Source: Diacronema lutheri
Lineage: Eukaryota; Haptophyta; Pavlovophyceae; Pavlovales; Pavlovaceae
DNA length: 64,000 nucleotides
Assembly (NCBI GenBank): GCA_019448385.1
Contig: JAGTXO010000058.1
Span: 153,337-217,336, forward strand
Reading direction: 5' to 3'
The position numbers and the translations under genes were made by a program. The number at the start of each line of letters is the position of its first letter. The first letter of the stretch is position 1. Positions 19,074-29,625 of the stretch are shown piece by piece. Below the pieces are notes generated by a model. It did no database searches. It worked only from the letters and a program-made list of their open reading frames with translations, and was not told the origin of the DNA.

Positions 19074-21254
19074 ATGCTCCACCGGTTCACCTCTGAGCAC
19101 GAGAATGGCGGCATGGCGGGAACTGAAGCTGTGACGGGATCGGACTCGGATGCGACATGGGTACGCGAGCTTCGCGCTGCACTCGCCGCAGGCGCTGAGC
19201 GCATCACCATCGGACGTGCGCCCGGCGCCGGCGCCATTGTCATCGACTCGCCGCTCGTGTCGCGCGCGCACGCTGAGCTCGTGCGCGCGCCTGGAGCGCC
19301 CAAGCCGCGCGGCACCGCGCCCGTCGGCCATGGCGGCGAGCCCTCGATGGGCGCGCGCGCATGCTTGGCCGTGCCAACCGTGCGCGCTCGCGTGGCCTAT
19401 CGCCTGACCGACCTCGGCTCGGCGAACGGCACCTTTGTGCAGGGCGGCACGGGCGCCGCGCGCGTGCGGCCGGGCGAGGGTCGCGAGCTGCATGGCGGTG
19501 AGCGCGTCACGCTGGGGCCGCGCCAGCTCGAGCAGCCGTTCTGCTTTCGCTTCGAATTGCGCGCCGTGCAGCAGCCGCCACAGGTGCGCGTGACCGTCGA
19601 TCGCACGCCCACCGCCGCCGCACCGCCCGGTGCACCGCCCGGTGCGCAGCGTGTGCCCTCGCCGCCGCGCCGCGCCGAGCCGCCTCCGCCGCCGCCGCCG
19701 TCGCCGCCGAAGGCCGGCGGCCGGGCGCGGCGCAAGCGCCGGTGGGCGCTGATGTCGAGCGACGGCGAGGACGAGGAGGAGGAGGAGGAGGGGGAGGCAG
19801 CTTTGTGGACGGAGGCGGACATGCAGGCGGACGCCCAGCCGCGCGCGCGCGCGCTCGCGCCGCCGGGTGGCGCAGCGGGCGGCGACGCGCGCGGCGTCGG
19901 CGGTGAGCGCCACGCCGCGTGCGCGGCCGTGCCCGCGGTGGACGCCGACGTCGGGCGCGCGCGCGCCGACGGTACGATGGCCGCCATGGCTACGATGGCC
20001 GCCGATGGTACGATGGCCGCCATGGCTACGATGGCCGCCGATGGTACGATGGCCGCCATGGCTACGATGGCCGCCGATGGTACGATGGCCGCCATGGCGG
20101 CTCTGTCGACTGGCGGCCGCGCACGGCGCGCACGTAGGCACATCAGCGCGAGCAGCAGCGATCAGGATGGCGGCTCGGGCGACGATGGCGATGGCGGCGC
20201 GGCACGCGCCCCGTCCGCGCGCGCGGGCGCCGCGCCGGCCGCGCCGGCGTGCGCGCACGCCGCGGCTGCGCGCGGCGCTCGCCGCGCGCGCGGCTCAGGC
20301 GACGGCGCGGCCGACGGAGCGGCCGACGATGGCGGGCCGCCCGCGCTCTCCGAATATGAGCAGCAGCGGCTGGCCAACATGGCGGCGAACCGCGCGAAGC
20401 TCATCGCACTTGGCCTTGCGAGCGGCGGTCGGCGCGCCGCGCTGCACGCCAGCGGCGGCAATGCGCACGACGACGACGACGACGACGACGATGCCGGCGG
20501 CAGCGACGGCGCAGCTGCTGGCCGGCGGCGCGCGCGCAAGAAGGCAGCGCGCGCGCGCGCCACGACATACGCTGGCGCTGCCGCGCAGCCGCGGCGCGCG
20601 CCCAGCCGACGGTTGGCCAGCGCGCGGCTGGCGAGGGGCGAGCGCACGCGGCGAGCGGCGGCTGGGCTGGCGCTGCAAGGTGTGGCGGTGACGGAGGATT
20701 TTGGCGGGGAGGGCGGCGGGGATGGGGATGGCGTTGCCGTGTGCGCTGCTGCGTGCAGCAACGATGGCTGCTCCCGCAGCGATGGCTGCTCCCGCAGCGA
20801 TGGCTGCTCCCGCAGCGATGGCTGCTCCCGCAGCGATGGCTGCTCCCGCAGCGATGGCTGCTCCCGCAGCGATGGCTGCTCCCGCAGCGATGGCTGCTCC
20901 CGCAGCGAGCGCGGCGAGGCGACGGGCGGCAGCAGCGACGGGAGCAGCAGCAGCAGCAGCGGGGGCAGTGACGAAACCGACGGCGAAACCGACAGCGAAA
21001 CCGACGGCGAAATTGACGGCGGGAGCAGTTGCAGTACGGACGGCGGCGTCAGCTCGTCCCCGGGCTCGCACGGGCCGAGGGGCTGGACAACGCGGGGAGG
21101 CGCGCGTGGCGCGCGCGGCGGTGGACGCGGTCGTGGGCGCGGACAGGTGGCGTGGCGGGCGGGTGATGCGCGCGCTCGTGGGGCCGGCGGCCGCGGCGCG
21201 GTCGAGCTCAACGTGTGGCATGCGCGCTCGCGCCCAAGGGATCTGAACGAATGA
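19074..21254 (+). CDS. FHA-domain protein with long repetitive acidic/basic tail
   Basis: An intronless 726-residue gene from ATG at 19074. The N-terminal FHA domain (about 25-160) is textbook: ERITIGRAPGAGAIVIDSPL, VSRAHAELVR, then YRLTDLGSANGTFVQGG, with the GR, SRxH and NGT residues that bind phosphothreonine. A Pro-rich linker, a nuclear-type basic patch and an acidic run (EDEEEEEEGEAALW) follow. At about 425-445, EYEQQRLANMAANRAKLIAL resembles the Y-E-x-x-R-x-x-N-I-x-x-N-x-x-L motif of WDR76-like chromatin proteins. The tail carries two minisatellites and an RGG-like end (GGARGARGGGRGRGRG), suggesting nucleic-acid binding. A nuclear phospho-dependent scaffold is likely; the specific role is unknown. 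Confidence 0.85.
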   Translation: MLHRFTSEHENGGMAGTEAVTGSDSDATWVRELRAALAAGAERITIGRAPGAGAIVIDSPLVSRAHAELVRAPGAPKPRGTAPVGHGGEPSMGARACLAVPTVRARVAYRLTDLGSANGTFVQGGTGAARVRPGEGRELHGGERVTLGPRQLEQPFCFRFELRAVQQPPQVRVTVDRTPTAAAPPGAPPGAQRVPSPPRRAEPPPPPPPSPPKAGGRARRKRRWALMSSDGEDEEEEEEGEAALWTEADMQADAQPRARALAPPGGAAGGDARGVGGERHAACAAVPAVDADVGRARADGTMAAMATMAADGTMAAMATMAADGTMAAMATMAADGTMAAMAALSTGGRARRARRHISASSSDQDGGSGDDGDGGAARAPSARAGAAPAAPACAHAAAARGARRARGSGDGAADGAADDGGPPALSEYEQQRLANMAANRAKLIALGLASGGRRAALHASGGNAHDDDDDDDDAGGSDGAAAGRRRARKKAARARATTYAGAAAQPRRAPSRRLASARLARGERTRRAAAGLALQGVAVTEDFGGEGGGDGDGVAVCAAACSNDGCSRSDGCSRSDGCSRSDGCSRSDGCSRSDGCSRSDGCSRSDGCSRSERGEATGGSSDGSSSSSSGGSDETDGETDSETDGEIDGGSSCSTDGGVSSSPGSHGPRGWTTRGGARGARGGGRGRGRGQVAWRAGDARARGAGGRGAVELNVWHARSRPRDLNE
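19976..20096 (+). repeat. 36-bp minisatellite in FHA gene
   Basis: About 3.5 copies of a unit containing gccgatggtacgatggccgc followed by catggctacgatg encode DGTMAAMATMAA. Confidence 0.9.
20763..20911 (+). repeat. 18-bp minisatellite (SDGCSR)8 in FHA gene
   Basis: Eight essentially identical copies of agcgatggctgctcccgc. The perfect identity at synonymous positions indicates recent expansion. Confidence 0.95.
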
Positions 21255-21272
21255 ACAACAAGGAGATGCTAG

Positions 21273-21303
21273 CCCCCCCCCCCCCCCCCCCACCCCCCCC
21301 CCC
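21273..21303. repeat. C-run between convergent genes
   Basis: Nineteen C, one A, then eleven C lie in the 65 bp between the stops of the FHA gene (+) and the formyltransferase gene (-). On the minus strand this is a G-run downstream of the formyltransferase. Confidence 0.95.
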
Positions 21304-21319
21304 ACTGACATGTGGGTAC

Positions 21320-22507
21320 TCAGCGCAGCCAGCTCAGCTCGTCCTTGCCCTGCAGCCCATTCCAGAACGCGCGCGCGTCGACGCGCCTCCTGCCCGCCAC
21401 CTGCAGCTCCTCGATGTGCAGCACGCTCCCGTCCGCGCAGACGGCGACGAGCGCGGCGCCGTCGAGCGTGAGCGCGCGCGTGCGCGCCGCGCCGGCGGCC
21501 GCGTCGGACGCGGGCAGCCGCGTGCGGCACAGCTTGACGTCGGTCGGCTCGCCGCCGACGCTGAGCGAGACAAGCGTGCCTGGCCACTCTGCGAACGCGC
21601 GCACGGCGTTGTGCAGCTGTGTGGCGCTCTGCGCCGCGAAGGAGCCGAGAGCCTCGTCCTTGCTCAGCTTGGGCGCCGTTGTCGCCGCGCCCTCGTCCTG
21701 CGCGCGCGCGCGCGCCGCCGCCTCGCCACTCCACACGTCGGGCAGGCAGTCGAGCAGCTCGTGGCACCCAATTTCAAAGAGGTTGCGCAGGAGCTCCGGG
21801 CACTGCTCGTCACCGCGGAGCGGGAGGGTGCGCTGGCGGACGATGGGGCCAGCGTCCATCTTGAGCACAGTGAAGAGCACCGTCACGCCCGTTACCGCGT
21901 CGCCCGCCTCGAGCGTGCGCTGGACGGGCGCGGCGCCGCGCCAGCGCGGCAGGAGCGACGGGTGAATGTTCAGCGTGCCGCAGCTCGGGATGGCGAGAAA
22001 GCGGGCGGGGAGGAAGCAGCCGTACGCGGCGGTAACGCACAGGTCGATGCCCATCGCCTCCAGCTCGTCGAGGAAGGCGCCGTCGCGCGCCGACTTTGGC
22101 GTGAGCACGCGCACGCCACGCGCGTCGGCGAGGGCGTGCACCGGCGAGTTGGTCAGCACCTTCTTGCGGCCGGCGGGCGCGGGGGGCTGCGAGACGACGG
22201 CGACGACCTCAAAGGTAGAGTCTGGTGCGTGCGGCCGGGCCGCGTCGAGGAGCATCTCGAGCGAATGCGCCGCCACAGCCGGCGTGCCCAAGAAGACGAC
22301 GCGTCGCGCGGGCGTGGCCGCAAGCGCCGACGCGCGCGGCGCGGCACGTGGCGCTGCGGCGCTGGCGGCGGCGGCGAGCGGCCGCCGAGCGAGCGCGCGC
22401 AATGCGAGCGGCGCGCGCGCGGGCGGGAGCGCCGCCACTGCCGCCGCCGCCGCCGCCGCACCACCCCCGAGACCGGCGATGAGCAGCATCGCCTTCGCCG
22501 GCGCCAT
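21320..22507 (-). CDS. MTFMT: Methionyl-tRNA formyltransferase, organellar
   Basis: An intronless 395-residue gene; ATG at 22507 is chosen because further upstream the frame would overlap the divergent RPS23 transcript. The first 65 residues ([40 protein letters not shown]) are an Ala/Arg-rich organelle presequence. The catalytic domain begins [20 protein letters not shown]. The formyl-THF site has [20 protein letters not shown] with the catalytic Asn and His, and [17 protein letters not shown] supplies the Asp. The C-terminal tRNA-binding barrel ([12 protein letters not shown]) is present. The enzyme formylates Met-tRNAi for initiation in plastid or mitochondrion; which one cannot be decided here. 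It is head to head with RPS23, 93 bp between starts. Identification is firm. Confidence 0.95.
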   Translation of the reverse strand: MAPAKAMLLIAGLGGGAAAAAAAVAALPPARAPLALRALARRPLAAAASAAAPRAAPRASALAATPARRVVFLGTPAVAAHSLEMLLDAARPHAPDSTFEVVAVVSQPPAPAGRKKVLTNSPVHALADARGVRVLTPKSARDGAFLDELEAMGIDLCVTAAYGCFLPARFLAIPSCGTLNIHPSLLPRWRGAAPVQRTLEAGDAVTGVTVLFTVLKMDAGPIVRQRTLPLRGDEQCPELLRNLFEIGCHELLDCLPDVWSGEAAARARAQDEGAATTAPKLSKDEALGSFAAQSATQLHNAVRAFAEWPGTLVSLSVGGEPTDVKLCRTRLPASDAAAGAARTRALTLDGAALVAVCADGSVLHIEELQVAGRRRVDARAFWNGLQGKDELSWLR

Positions 22508-22600
22508 CGTGGGCCCGTGGCTCCCGTTTAGAAATGAAAACGGGCCCCGGACTTTTTTCTGCCGGCCCTCACGACCTCGTGCCTCTGAGCAGCCGCAAGC
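22508..22600. promoter_or_regulatory. 93-bp bidirectional promoter (MTF / RPS23)
   Basis: The region contains a 7-bp stem hairpin cccgttt...aaacggg at 22522-22543. A pyrimidine run cttttttctg at 22552-22561, on the RPS23 strand, resembles the pyrimidine-rich initiators of ribosomal protein genes. Two starts in 93 bp make shared regulation likely. Confidence 0.55.
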
Positions 22601-23520
<920 letters not shown>

Positions 23521-23828
23521 GACCTGAGCGTGCGGCGGAAACAGTCTCGCATGGCACGCAGCCGCAGCGAAGGCACGGCGCGATGACGTGGAGTAACTTG
23601 TCACTCGTGGGGCACCATGAAAATCTGTAGGGGCGCAAGGTCTCGGGCCTCGGGGCAGTCGGACAGCCCGCGGATGCCGCGGAGCGAGGGGCGACCGGGC
23701 GAGGCCAAAGCGCCAGCCGCCAGTCGTTTCCCGCCACCGGCGACAAGCGCTGCACCGCACAAGGCGCACCGCCGCGGCGCAGAGCCCGCACGCGCGCTCC
23801 GCGCGCGGTGCAGCCCGCGCCGCTAATA

Positions 23829-25760
23829 TCACCAGCGCGGAATCGTCGTGAAGGTGAGCGCGCCCGCCGCCGCCGCCGCCATCGTCTTGTGCAGGCGGCG
23901 GCGCGCGGCGCGCTCGTGCGCGAGGCCATTGAATCGATAGCCGCGTGCGCCAATGTCGTAGAGGAGCGCATCGTGCTCGGGCCGGCAGAGCAGCGGGAGA
24001 ACGTCGCATGGCGGCGGCAGGTAGCTCGCCGCCTCGCACCGCACGAGCGCGCGCACGGGCGCCGCCACGTCCGCGCCATTGGGCCCCGTGGCCGAGCCCG
24101 CGTCGTCGGCCGTTGCGATCAGCTGACGCATCAACCGGCCAAAGTCGGCGGCGCGCGGCGCGAAGGCGCGCGCCGAGCTGAGGTCCGGGAGCAAGACCGT
24201 TGAGCCGACGGGCGCGAGCAGATAATCGACAGCGAGGCTCGCCATGCGCGCGTGCCGCTCGGCGAGCGCGCGGAGCGCGCGCTCCTGCTCGCGCGCGCTG
24301 TTGCAGGTGGCGAGGAGGCGCGCGCAGTGCTCGAGGGTTGCGGGGCGCGTGCCGAGCGCGTCGATCACCTGCGCGCGCAGCTTGGCCGACGCCGCGTCCG
24401 CCTGCCGCGCCGCGTCGTCGCCGCCGCCGTCCGCGCCGCCGTCCGCGCGCCCGTCCGCCCCGTCCGCCCCGTTCGCCCCGCCCTCGCGCGTCGCGGGGCG
24501 GCAGGCGCGGACGGGCGTGCCGGCGTGCGCTGACTTGAGGAGCGCGTCGGCCTCGTCGCGCTCCATGTCGCCGATCCACAGCGCCGCGCCGCGGTCCGTG
24601 CCGAGCGCCCACGCCGGCAACGCGAAGGCGTCGGCCGCGCGCGCGAGCACGCCGATCGCGCGACACGCTCGCTGCTCGACGGCGGCGCGCTTGAGGATGT
24701 TGAACGCGGCGGCGATGTGCTGCGCGGGCGTGCCCGGCTCGATCTCGACGAGCAGGCACGGCAACCACTCGCCCTCAACGCGCGGCGCGGCGGCGTCGGC
24801 GTCGGCGTGGCCGGACGCCGGCCGCGCGGCCGCGACGGCAAAGTCGAGGGCGTGCGCGGCGCGGTGGATGGTCGCACTCGCCTTGAGGAAGGGGACGAGC
24901 TGGTCGGCGACGCTCTCGTGTGACGAATCCTGCTTCAGACCCGCCGTCTGCATGAGCGTGCCGTACAGCGCGCCGACGCCGACGGTCTGGCCGAGGGAGA
25001 CGGGAAGGACGCCGGCGCGGCTCGCGAGGGCCTGGCGCACGGCCGTCGTCTTGCCGGAGCCCTCGGGGCCGGTGACGATGAGGACCTGGCCGGCCGGGCC
25101 GCAGAGGTACGCCTCGAGCGCTCGCGCCACCGCCGGCCGCGCGACCAGCCCGTCCGCGCCTTCCGGCCGCTCGGCCGCAAGGGAAGCTTCCGAGAAAGCG
25201 CGCGCCGCGCGCCGCGCGAGCCGCGGGTTGCGCGCCCAGTGGAAGGCGTCGCGCGCGGCGGCGTGCGCGCTGGCGCGGCGGCCATTGTGTGCCGTCGCCG
25301 TGTGGTGCTGCGGCATCGACGGGTCGCGTCCGCCGAGGAAGAAGCCGACTGCGCGCGCGAGCGCGCCGGCGGCGGTCGACGCGGCAGCGACGAGGCCGAG
25401 GCGTGCGCGCACGGCGCCGAGCGCGAGCGCGACGAGGCCGGCGATGCTGCGCCAGTGGGCGCGCGCGGCGGACACGCGCGCGCCCAGCCCGCCGCGCACG
25501 TCGGCGCTCCCGGCGTCGCGCCGCTCGCAGCTCGGCGGCGGCGCGCCGTCGGCGCGCTCGCGCGCGCGGCCGCGCGTCGCCCTCCAGCGCGGCGCGGCGG
25601 CGGGCGCGGGCGGTAGCGCGGCGGCGGGCGGCGGCGGCGTCGCACGCGTCGACCACGCGAGCGCGATGCCCACCGACGCGGCTATTGCCACGCACGCGAG
25701 CGTGCGCGCGCGCGCGCCGCCGCGCTCGCCGCTGCGCTCGCCCTCCGACGATCGCGCCAT
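23829..25760 (-). CDS. Membrane-anchored P-loop ATPase (AAA/STAND-like)
   Basis: 643 residues with ATG at 25760; the open frame upstream is only the antisense of the F-box/ankyrin gene. Hydrophobic segments occur at about 20-40 (TLACVAIAASVGIALAWS) and 110-150 (SIAGLVALALGAVRARLGLV). A Walker A motif follows: VLIVTGPEGSGKTTAVRQAL. A likely Walker B strand is CLLVEIEPGT, with Glu where an Asp is usual. Downstream, FNILKRAAVEQRACRAIGVL and GAALWIGDMERDEADALLKS look like sensor and lid helices. This pattern, an N-terminal membrane anchor plus an Orc/STAND-like ATPase, occurs in uncharacterised organelle-membrane ATPases of algae and fungi. The substrate and organelle are unknown. Head to head with the F-box/ankyrin gene, only 48 bp apart. 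Confidence 0.75.
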   Translation of the reverse strand: MARSSEGERSGERGGARARTLACVAIAASVGIALAWSTRATPPPPAAALPPAPAAAPRWRATRGRARERADGAPPPSCERRDAGSADVRGGLGARVSAARAHWRSIAGLVALALGAVRARLGLVAAASTAAGALARAVGFFLGGRDPSMPQHHTATAHNGRRASAHAAARDAFHWARNPRLARRAARAFSEASLAAERPEGADGLVARPAVARALEAYLCGPAGQVLIVTGPEGSGKTTAVRQALASRAGVLPVSLGQTVGVGALYGTLMQTAGLKQDSSHESVADQLVPFLKASATIHRAAHALDFAVAAARPASGHADADAAAPRVEGEWLPCLLVEIEPGTPAQHIAAAFNILKRAAVEQRACRAIGVLARAADAFALPAWALGTDRGAALWIGDMERDEADALLKSAHAGTPVRACRPATREGGANGADGADGRADGGADGGGDDAARQADAASAKLRAQVIDALGTRPATLEHCARLLATCNSAREQERALRALAERHARMASLAVDYLLAPVGSTVLLPDLSSARAFAPRAADFGRLMRQLIATADDAGSATGPNGADVAAPVRALVRCEAASYLPPPCDVLPLLCRPEHDALLYDIGARGYRFNGLAHERAARRRLHKTMAAAAAGALTFTTIPRW

Positions 25761-25808
25761 CCGTGTCGGTCGGGTCCGGTCAAGGGTCGAGCGGCGGACG
25801 GTGCAGCA

Positions 25809-26465
25809 ATGGCCGCGATGGCCCGGTCGCGCGGCGGGCGGCCGACGTCGCCCTTCTCGCGGCTGCCTGCCGAGGTCATGCGGCACATCGGCGACCTCGT
25901 CGGCCCGGCGGACGCGCTCTGTTGGCGCGCGACGTGCCGCGCCTTCCGAGACGCGCGGCGCGCGCCGCCGCGCACGCCGCGCTCGGCAATGCTGCGCTCG
26001 GCCGCGCTCGCCGCGTGGGCGTGGGAGCAGCGCGGCTTCCGCACGCGCGCGTTCCCGCCGGCCGAGCAGCGCCTCTTCTGCAAGCTCGCCGCGCGCACGG
26101 GCAGCGTCGGCGCGCTCGCCTGGCTGCGTGAGCGCCGCTGCGAGTGGGACCGCGACACGTGCTCGCAGGCCGCCGCGGGCGGGCACCTCGCCGTGCTCCA
26201 GTGGGCGCGCGAGCACGGCTGCGCGTGGGACGGCGTCGTGTGCGAGGCGGCGGCGGGCGGCGGGCATCTCGCGGTGCTGCAGTGGGCGCGCGCGCACGGC
26301 TGCGCGTGGGGGCAGGGCACGTGCCTCACCGCCGCCGCGTACGGGCGCCTCGCCGTCCTGCAGTGGGCCGTTTCGCACGGCTGCCCGTGGGAACGTTCCG
26401 AGTGCGTGTCGATGGCGGCTTTCCGGTGCAACGGCGAGATGGCGGCGTGGCTGCGTCACGCATGA
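25809..26465 (+). CDS. F-box plus ankyrin-repeat protein
   Basis: A 218-residue intronless gene. The F-box is PFSRLPAEVMRHIGDLVGPA then DALCWRATCRAFRDA (about 15-50). Four degenerate ankyrin repeats of the algal/large-virus type follow, each with GHLAVLQWARxHGCxW and CxxAAxGG signatures (about 95-210). F-box proteins recruit targets to SCF ubiquitin ligases; the ankyrins would bind the target. The ankyrin type is common in large lineage-specific families of algae. The start is the first ATG after the short divergent spacer. Confidence 0.88.
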   Translation: MAAMARSRGGRPTSPFSRLPAEVMRHIGDLVGPADALCWRATCRAFRDARRAPPRTPRSAMLRSAALAAWAWEQRGFRTRAFPPAEQRLFCKLAARTGSVGALAWLRERRCEWDRDTCSQAAAGGHLAVLQWAREHGCAWDGVVCEAAAGGGHLAVLQWARAHGCAWGQGTCLTAAAYGRLAVLQWAVSHGCPWERSECVSMAAFRCNGEMAAWLRHA

Positions 26466-26546
26466 GCGTGGACAGCCACAGGCAAAATCGGTCACTGGCA
26501 CAGTGGCACTGGCACTGGTGACTCAAAAGTCACCAGCCTGCGCAGC

Positions 26547-27548
26547 TCACAGCCGCGCGGCGGGCGGAAGGACGGCGGCGTCGCCGTACACGGGGAAGGC
26601 GCTGTGCTCGCCGGTGTCGGCGAGCGGAAACGGGTATCCGACGAGCGACAGGCCGCCGTCGACGGAGAGCTCCTGCCCGGTCACGTACGCGGCGCCCTCG
26701 CTGAGCAGCCACACGACCGCGCTCGCCACCTCCTCCGCCGTGCCGAGCCGCTTGCACGGCACGGCGGGCGTGACCGCGTTTAAAAACGGCTCGCCCATCG
26801 CGCCGTAATTTTCAAAGCCGGACGGTGTGTACACGATGCCAGGCGCGACGCAGTTGATGCGCACGCCCGACGAAGCCCACTCGGTGGCGAGCGAGCGCGC
26901 GAGGTTGAGCACGCCCGCGCGCGCCGCGCCCGAGTGCGCCATCCGCGGGAAGCCGTTGCGGTTGACCTGCGCGGCGCGGGGGGGGGGGGGGGGGGGGGGG
27001 GGGACGGTGAGCATGCGTCCGCGTGGCCTTGGAGGGGCGAGGGCACGCGGCGGCGCGCGCGGAGGCCCACGGCGGACCATCGTGATGTTGACGATCGCGC
27101 CGCCATGCTCTCGCATGTACTGCGTGAACGCCTCGCGGCATGCGAGGAACGTGCCGAGCAGGTTGGTCTCGACCACGGCTCGGAAGCCGTTGGCCGACAG
27201 GTCAGCCGCGGGCGAGATGAACTGGCCGCCGCCATTGTTGACGAGGAAGTCGAGGCGGCCAAAGGCCTCGAGCGCGCCCGCGACGGCGCCGCGCACGTCC
27301 GCCTCCGAGCGCACGTTGCACGGCTGCGCGCGCGCGCGGCCGACGCACGCGCCGTCGCGCCGCAGCGCGTCGAGCGCGGCGTCGAGCTTCACGGCGGAGC
27401 GCGAAACGATGCTCACGTCGCAGCCAAGCGTGAGGAGCTCGCGCGCGATTGCCAGCCCGATCCCCGTCCCACCGCCCGTCACGAGCGCCGCCTTGCCCGC
27501 GAGTAGGCCTGGGCGGAAGGCCGAGCTGCGGCCGTAATCACGCGCCAT
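26547..27548 (-). CDS. PECR: Peroxisomal trans-2-enoyl-CoA reductase-like SDR
   Basis: Exons 27078-27548 and 26967 acceptor side 26547-26966; the 111-bp intron is a multiple of three and starts GTCCGC; 296 residues (human PECR 303). Short-chain dehydrogenase features: GKAALVTGGGTGIGLAIARE (NADPH site), FLVNNGGGQFISPAADLSAN (matching PECR closely), and HSGAARAGVLNLARSLATEW, where the usual YxxxK appears as HSGAARAG, as in human PECR. INCVAPGIVYTPSGFENYG and AAYVTGQELSVDGG complete the fold. The C-terminal tripeptide ARL fits a peroxisomal PTS1. The enzyme reduces trans-2-enoyl-CoA in fatty-acid elongation or phytol breakdown. Without splicing, the intron would insert 37 Pro/Arg-rich residues in front of the active-site loop. 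Confidence 0.92.
   Translation of the reverse strand: MARDYGRSSAFRPGLLAGKAALVTGGGTGIGLAIARELLTLGCDVSIVSRSAVKLDAALDALRRDGACVGRARAQPCNVRSEADVRGAVAGALEAFGRLDFLVNNGGGQFISPAADLSANGFRAVVETNLLGTFLACREAFTQYMREHGGAIVNITMVRRGPPRAPPRALAPPRPRGRMLTVPPPPPPPPRAAQVNRNGFPRMAHSGAARAGVLNLARSLATEWASSGVRINCVAPGIVYTPSGFENYGAMGEPFLNAVTPAVPCKRLGTAEEVASAVVWLLSEGAAYVTGQELSVDGGLSLVGYPFPLADTGEHSAFPVYGDAAVLPPAARL
26978..27003. repeat. G26 homopolymer (C-run on the sense strand of the PECR intron)
   Basis: On the sense (minus) strand it is a C26 run ending ten bases before the 3' splice site, where it takes the place of the polypyrimidine tract. Confidence 0.95.
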
Positions 27549-28116
27549 TTTGCGTTCGTGCGACTGACGATGACGTTGACTGAGGAACCTCACTCTCTCG
27601 CTCAGTTTGACGGCCCATCGCTCAGTTTGATCGGCAAGGCGCGGAAGGTCGAGGCGGCTCGCGGCTTGCCGCGTCGGCGCAGGCATTCGTCTCAAACGTG
27701 ATGTACGTCCTGGTGATTCACATGTCTCTCACACTGACTCGACTGCCATTGAGTGAGCTGCGATGACGCTCTGGCGTGAGCAGAGCAGCGAGCGATCGGC
27801 ATGCAGACATTGCACGGTGGAGTGGCCGTCACTGGCCGAGTGGGGCACGCACACACAGGAATCCGGATGCGCTCCTCACTCGCAATGGAGCGCGAACGGA
27901 TGCGCCGGAGGGCGCGCCCATTTGGGCGCACCCACCACCTGCGCGATTCGCGAAACGATGGCGGACCATCGAGGGGCGTGGCGAGCGTGCGCACGTCAAT
28001 CCCCTCCTCCGCGCGCTCGCCGCGCGCGGACTCGCCGCGTTCTCGCGCGCGCGCGCGCGCGCAGCCGAAAGCGGCGCACCTTGGAACTCGAGATGGGGGA
28101 GGAGGGGAGTGCTCAC
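27549..28116. other. Intergenic, no gene recognised
   Basis: Moderate GC, several short near-palindromes (for example gggcgcgcccatttgggcgc at about 27911-27930). I see no tRNA, no conserved ORF and no clear repeat. It includes the promoter of PECR at its left end and the 3' flank of the F-box-like gene at its right end. Confidence 0.4.
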
Positions 28117-29625
28117 TCATGTACGAGGGTGTCGTGAGCAGCCGGGGCAGCACCGGCCACACCTGCCGTGCGCGCAGTCTTTCGCGGGGCTGTTCGAGCA
28201 GCGCCCGCCGCCCTGGCAGATGGTGTGAACGGACGAGCCACGCCGCGCGTGCAGCGCCTGCAATGCAGCCCCGTGCTCCTGGAGCTCGCGCGCCTTGCGC
28301 GCCTCGAGCGCGGCCCTGCGCTCGTGGGCCTCCGCCTGCATCGTGCCGAGCTCGGCGCGCACGGCGGCGAGCAGCGCGGCCGCGACCGCGTCGTCGTCGT
28401 CGTCCTCCTCGCGCGGCACCGACGCACCGACGCGCTCGACGAGCTCGCTGAGCTGCCACGCGTTGTGCAAGGCGTGCACGAGCGGGAAGTCGTGCTGCGC
28501 GCTCGGGTCGGTGCGCAGCTCGCGCGCGACGCGCGCCGTGCGCTGCTGCCGGCGCAGCTCGGCGATGGTGGCGGCGCGCAGCGCGGCGGCCAGCGCGTCG
28601 GGCGCGTCGGGCGCGTCGGGCGCGTCGCCGGCCACGCCCGACGCGGGTGTCGCGGCGGCGAAGCGCGCGACGAGCTTGCGCAGGTCACGCGCCGACCGGG
28701 CGGCGGGCACGTCGGGGAACTGGTCGAGCGGGGCGCTGTGCGCGCGCAGCTCGCGCGTGACCTGCGCGATCGGCGCGCGCTCGGCGAGCGCGGCGGCCAC
28801 GCGCTTCACGCCCACTTTCGAGGTGACCATGCGCGCGAAAAATGGCGCGAGTTCGTCCATGAGGCCAACGTCCTCGACGAAGGCACGCGCGTCTTCTGCC
28901 GAGTCGAAGGGCAGGTCCTTGGCGGTGATGGCATGCGCGAGCGAGGCGAGCCGCGCCGCGAGCGCGTCGTTGCGCGCGTCCGCGACGCGCGCGCGCTTCG
29001 CATTCGCCTCGTCGGCCTGCGCGAGCATGTCGGCGTCCGTCATGTTCGCGCGCGCGCGCTTGGTCGCCTCGACCTTGTCGCGCCGATCTTGCTTCTTGCG
29101 CACGCGCGCCTCGAGCGCGTCGAGGCCGCCGTGATCGGCGACGATGCGCGGGATCAGCGCGCCGTAGAAGGAGTGGTACTCGTAGCCCGTGGACCGCGAC
29201 TTGCCGCGGTGGAACGGGTAGCGCTTGAGCTGCTCCGGCTTGAGTAGGAGCATGTGCTCGAGCTCGCTCTGCACGAAGCCGGACGGGTGGTATTTGTGGG
29301 ACTTGTTCGAGCGCTTGATGCCGGCGAGCTGCGCGATCGGGTCGGGCAGGTCGCGCGCGGCCGTGGCGGCGAGGCGGCACACGCGTTGCAGGTTGATTGG
29401 CCGCTCGCCGTGCGAGCGCAGGCAGAAGCGCGCGATCATCCGGAGCAGCTCCTCGTTGCGGAAGACCGCGTCCGCCGCCGAAATGGGTGGCGAGGGCAGC
29501 GCGCCGGCCGCGCCGCCGGACTTGGTAGCGCGGGCCTTGGATCGCGAGCGTGCGGGCAGCGCGCCGGCCGCGCCGCCAGACTTGGCAGTGTGGGCCTTGG
29601 GCCGCGAGCGCGCGCGCGGCGGCAT
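28117..29625 (-). CDS. F-box-like N-terminus, coiled-coil middle, Cys-rich C-terminus (lineage repeat family, long copy)
   Basis: An intronless 502-residue gene. It starts with two copies of a 20-residue unit (RSKARATKSGGAAGALP). An F-box-like block follows: AVFRNEELLRMIARFCLRSH, INLQRVCRLAATAARDLPDP, IAQLAGIKRS. Then come a conserved FYGALIPRIVADHGGLDALE block, a Lys/Arg/Ala coiled-coil centre, and a C-terminal cysteine cluster CQGGGRC...PAKDCAHGRC plus GRCCPGCSRH that could bind zinc. A second, shortened copy lies 300 bp upstream (29923-30333) and an N-terminal fragment is at 16525-16583 (+). This is therefore a multi-copy family of this genome. Its function is not known to me; an E3-adaptor role would be a guess from the F-box-like start. 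Confidence 0.7.
   Translation of the reverse strand: MPPRARSRPKAHTAKSGGAAGALPARSRSKARATKSGGAAGALPSPPISAADAVFRNEELLRMIARFCLRSHGERPINLQRVCRLAATAARDLPDPIAQLAGIKRSNKSHKYHPSGFVQSELEHMLLLKPEQLKRYPFHRGKSRSTGYEYHSFYGALIPRIVADHGGLDALEARVRKKQDRRDKVEATKRARANMTDADMLAQADEANAKRARVADARNDALAARLASLAHAITAKDLPFDSAEDARAFVEDVGLMDELAPFFARMVTSKVGVKRVAAALAERAPIAQVTRELRAHSAPLDQFPDVPAARSARDLRKLVARFAAATPASGVAGDAPDAPDAPDALAAALRAATIAELRRQQRTARVARELRTDPSAQHDFPLVHALHNAWQLSELVERVGASVPREEDDDDDAVAAALLAAVRAELGTMQAEAHERRAALEARKARELQEHGAALQALHARRGSSVHTICQGGGRCSNSPAKDCAHGRCGRCCPGCSRHPRT

Noticed and set aside
20763-20911. CRISPR array
   Set aside because: Perfect in-frame 18-bp coding repeats without spacers.
27700-28116. tRNA or small RNA gene
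   Set aside because: No cloverleaf, A/B box pair or GGTTCGAATCC-type loop could be assembled by eye.
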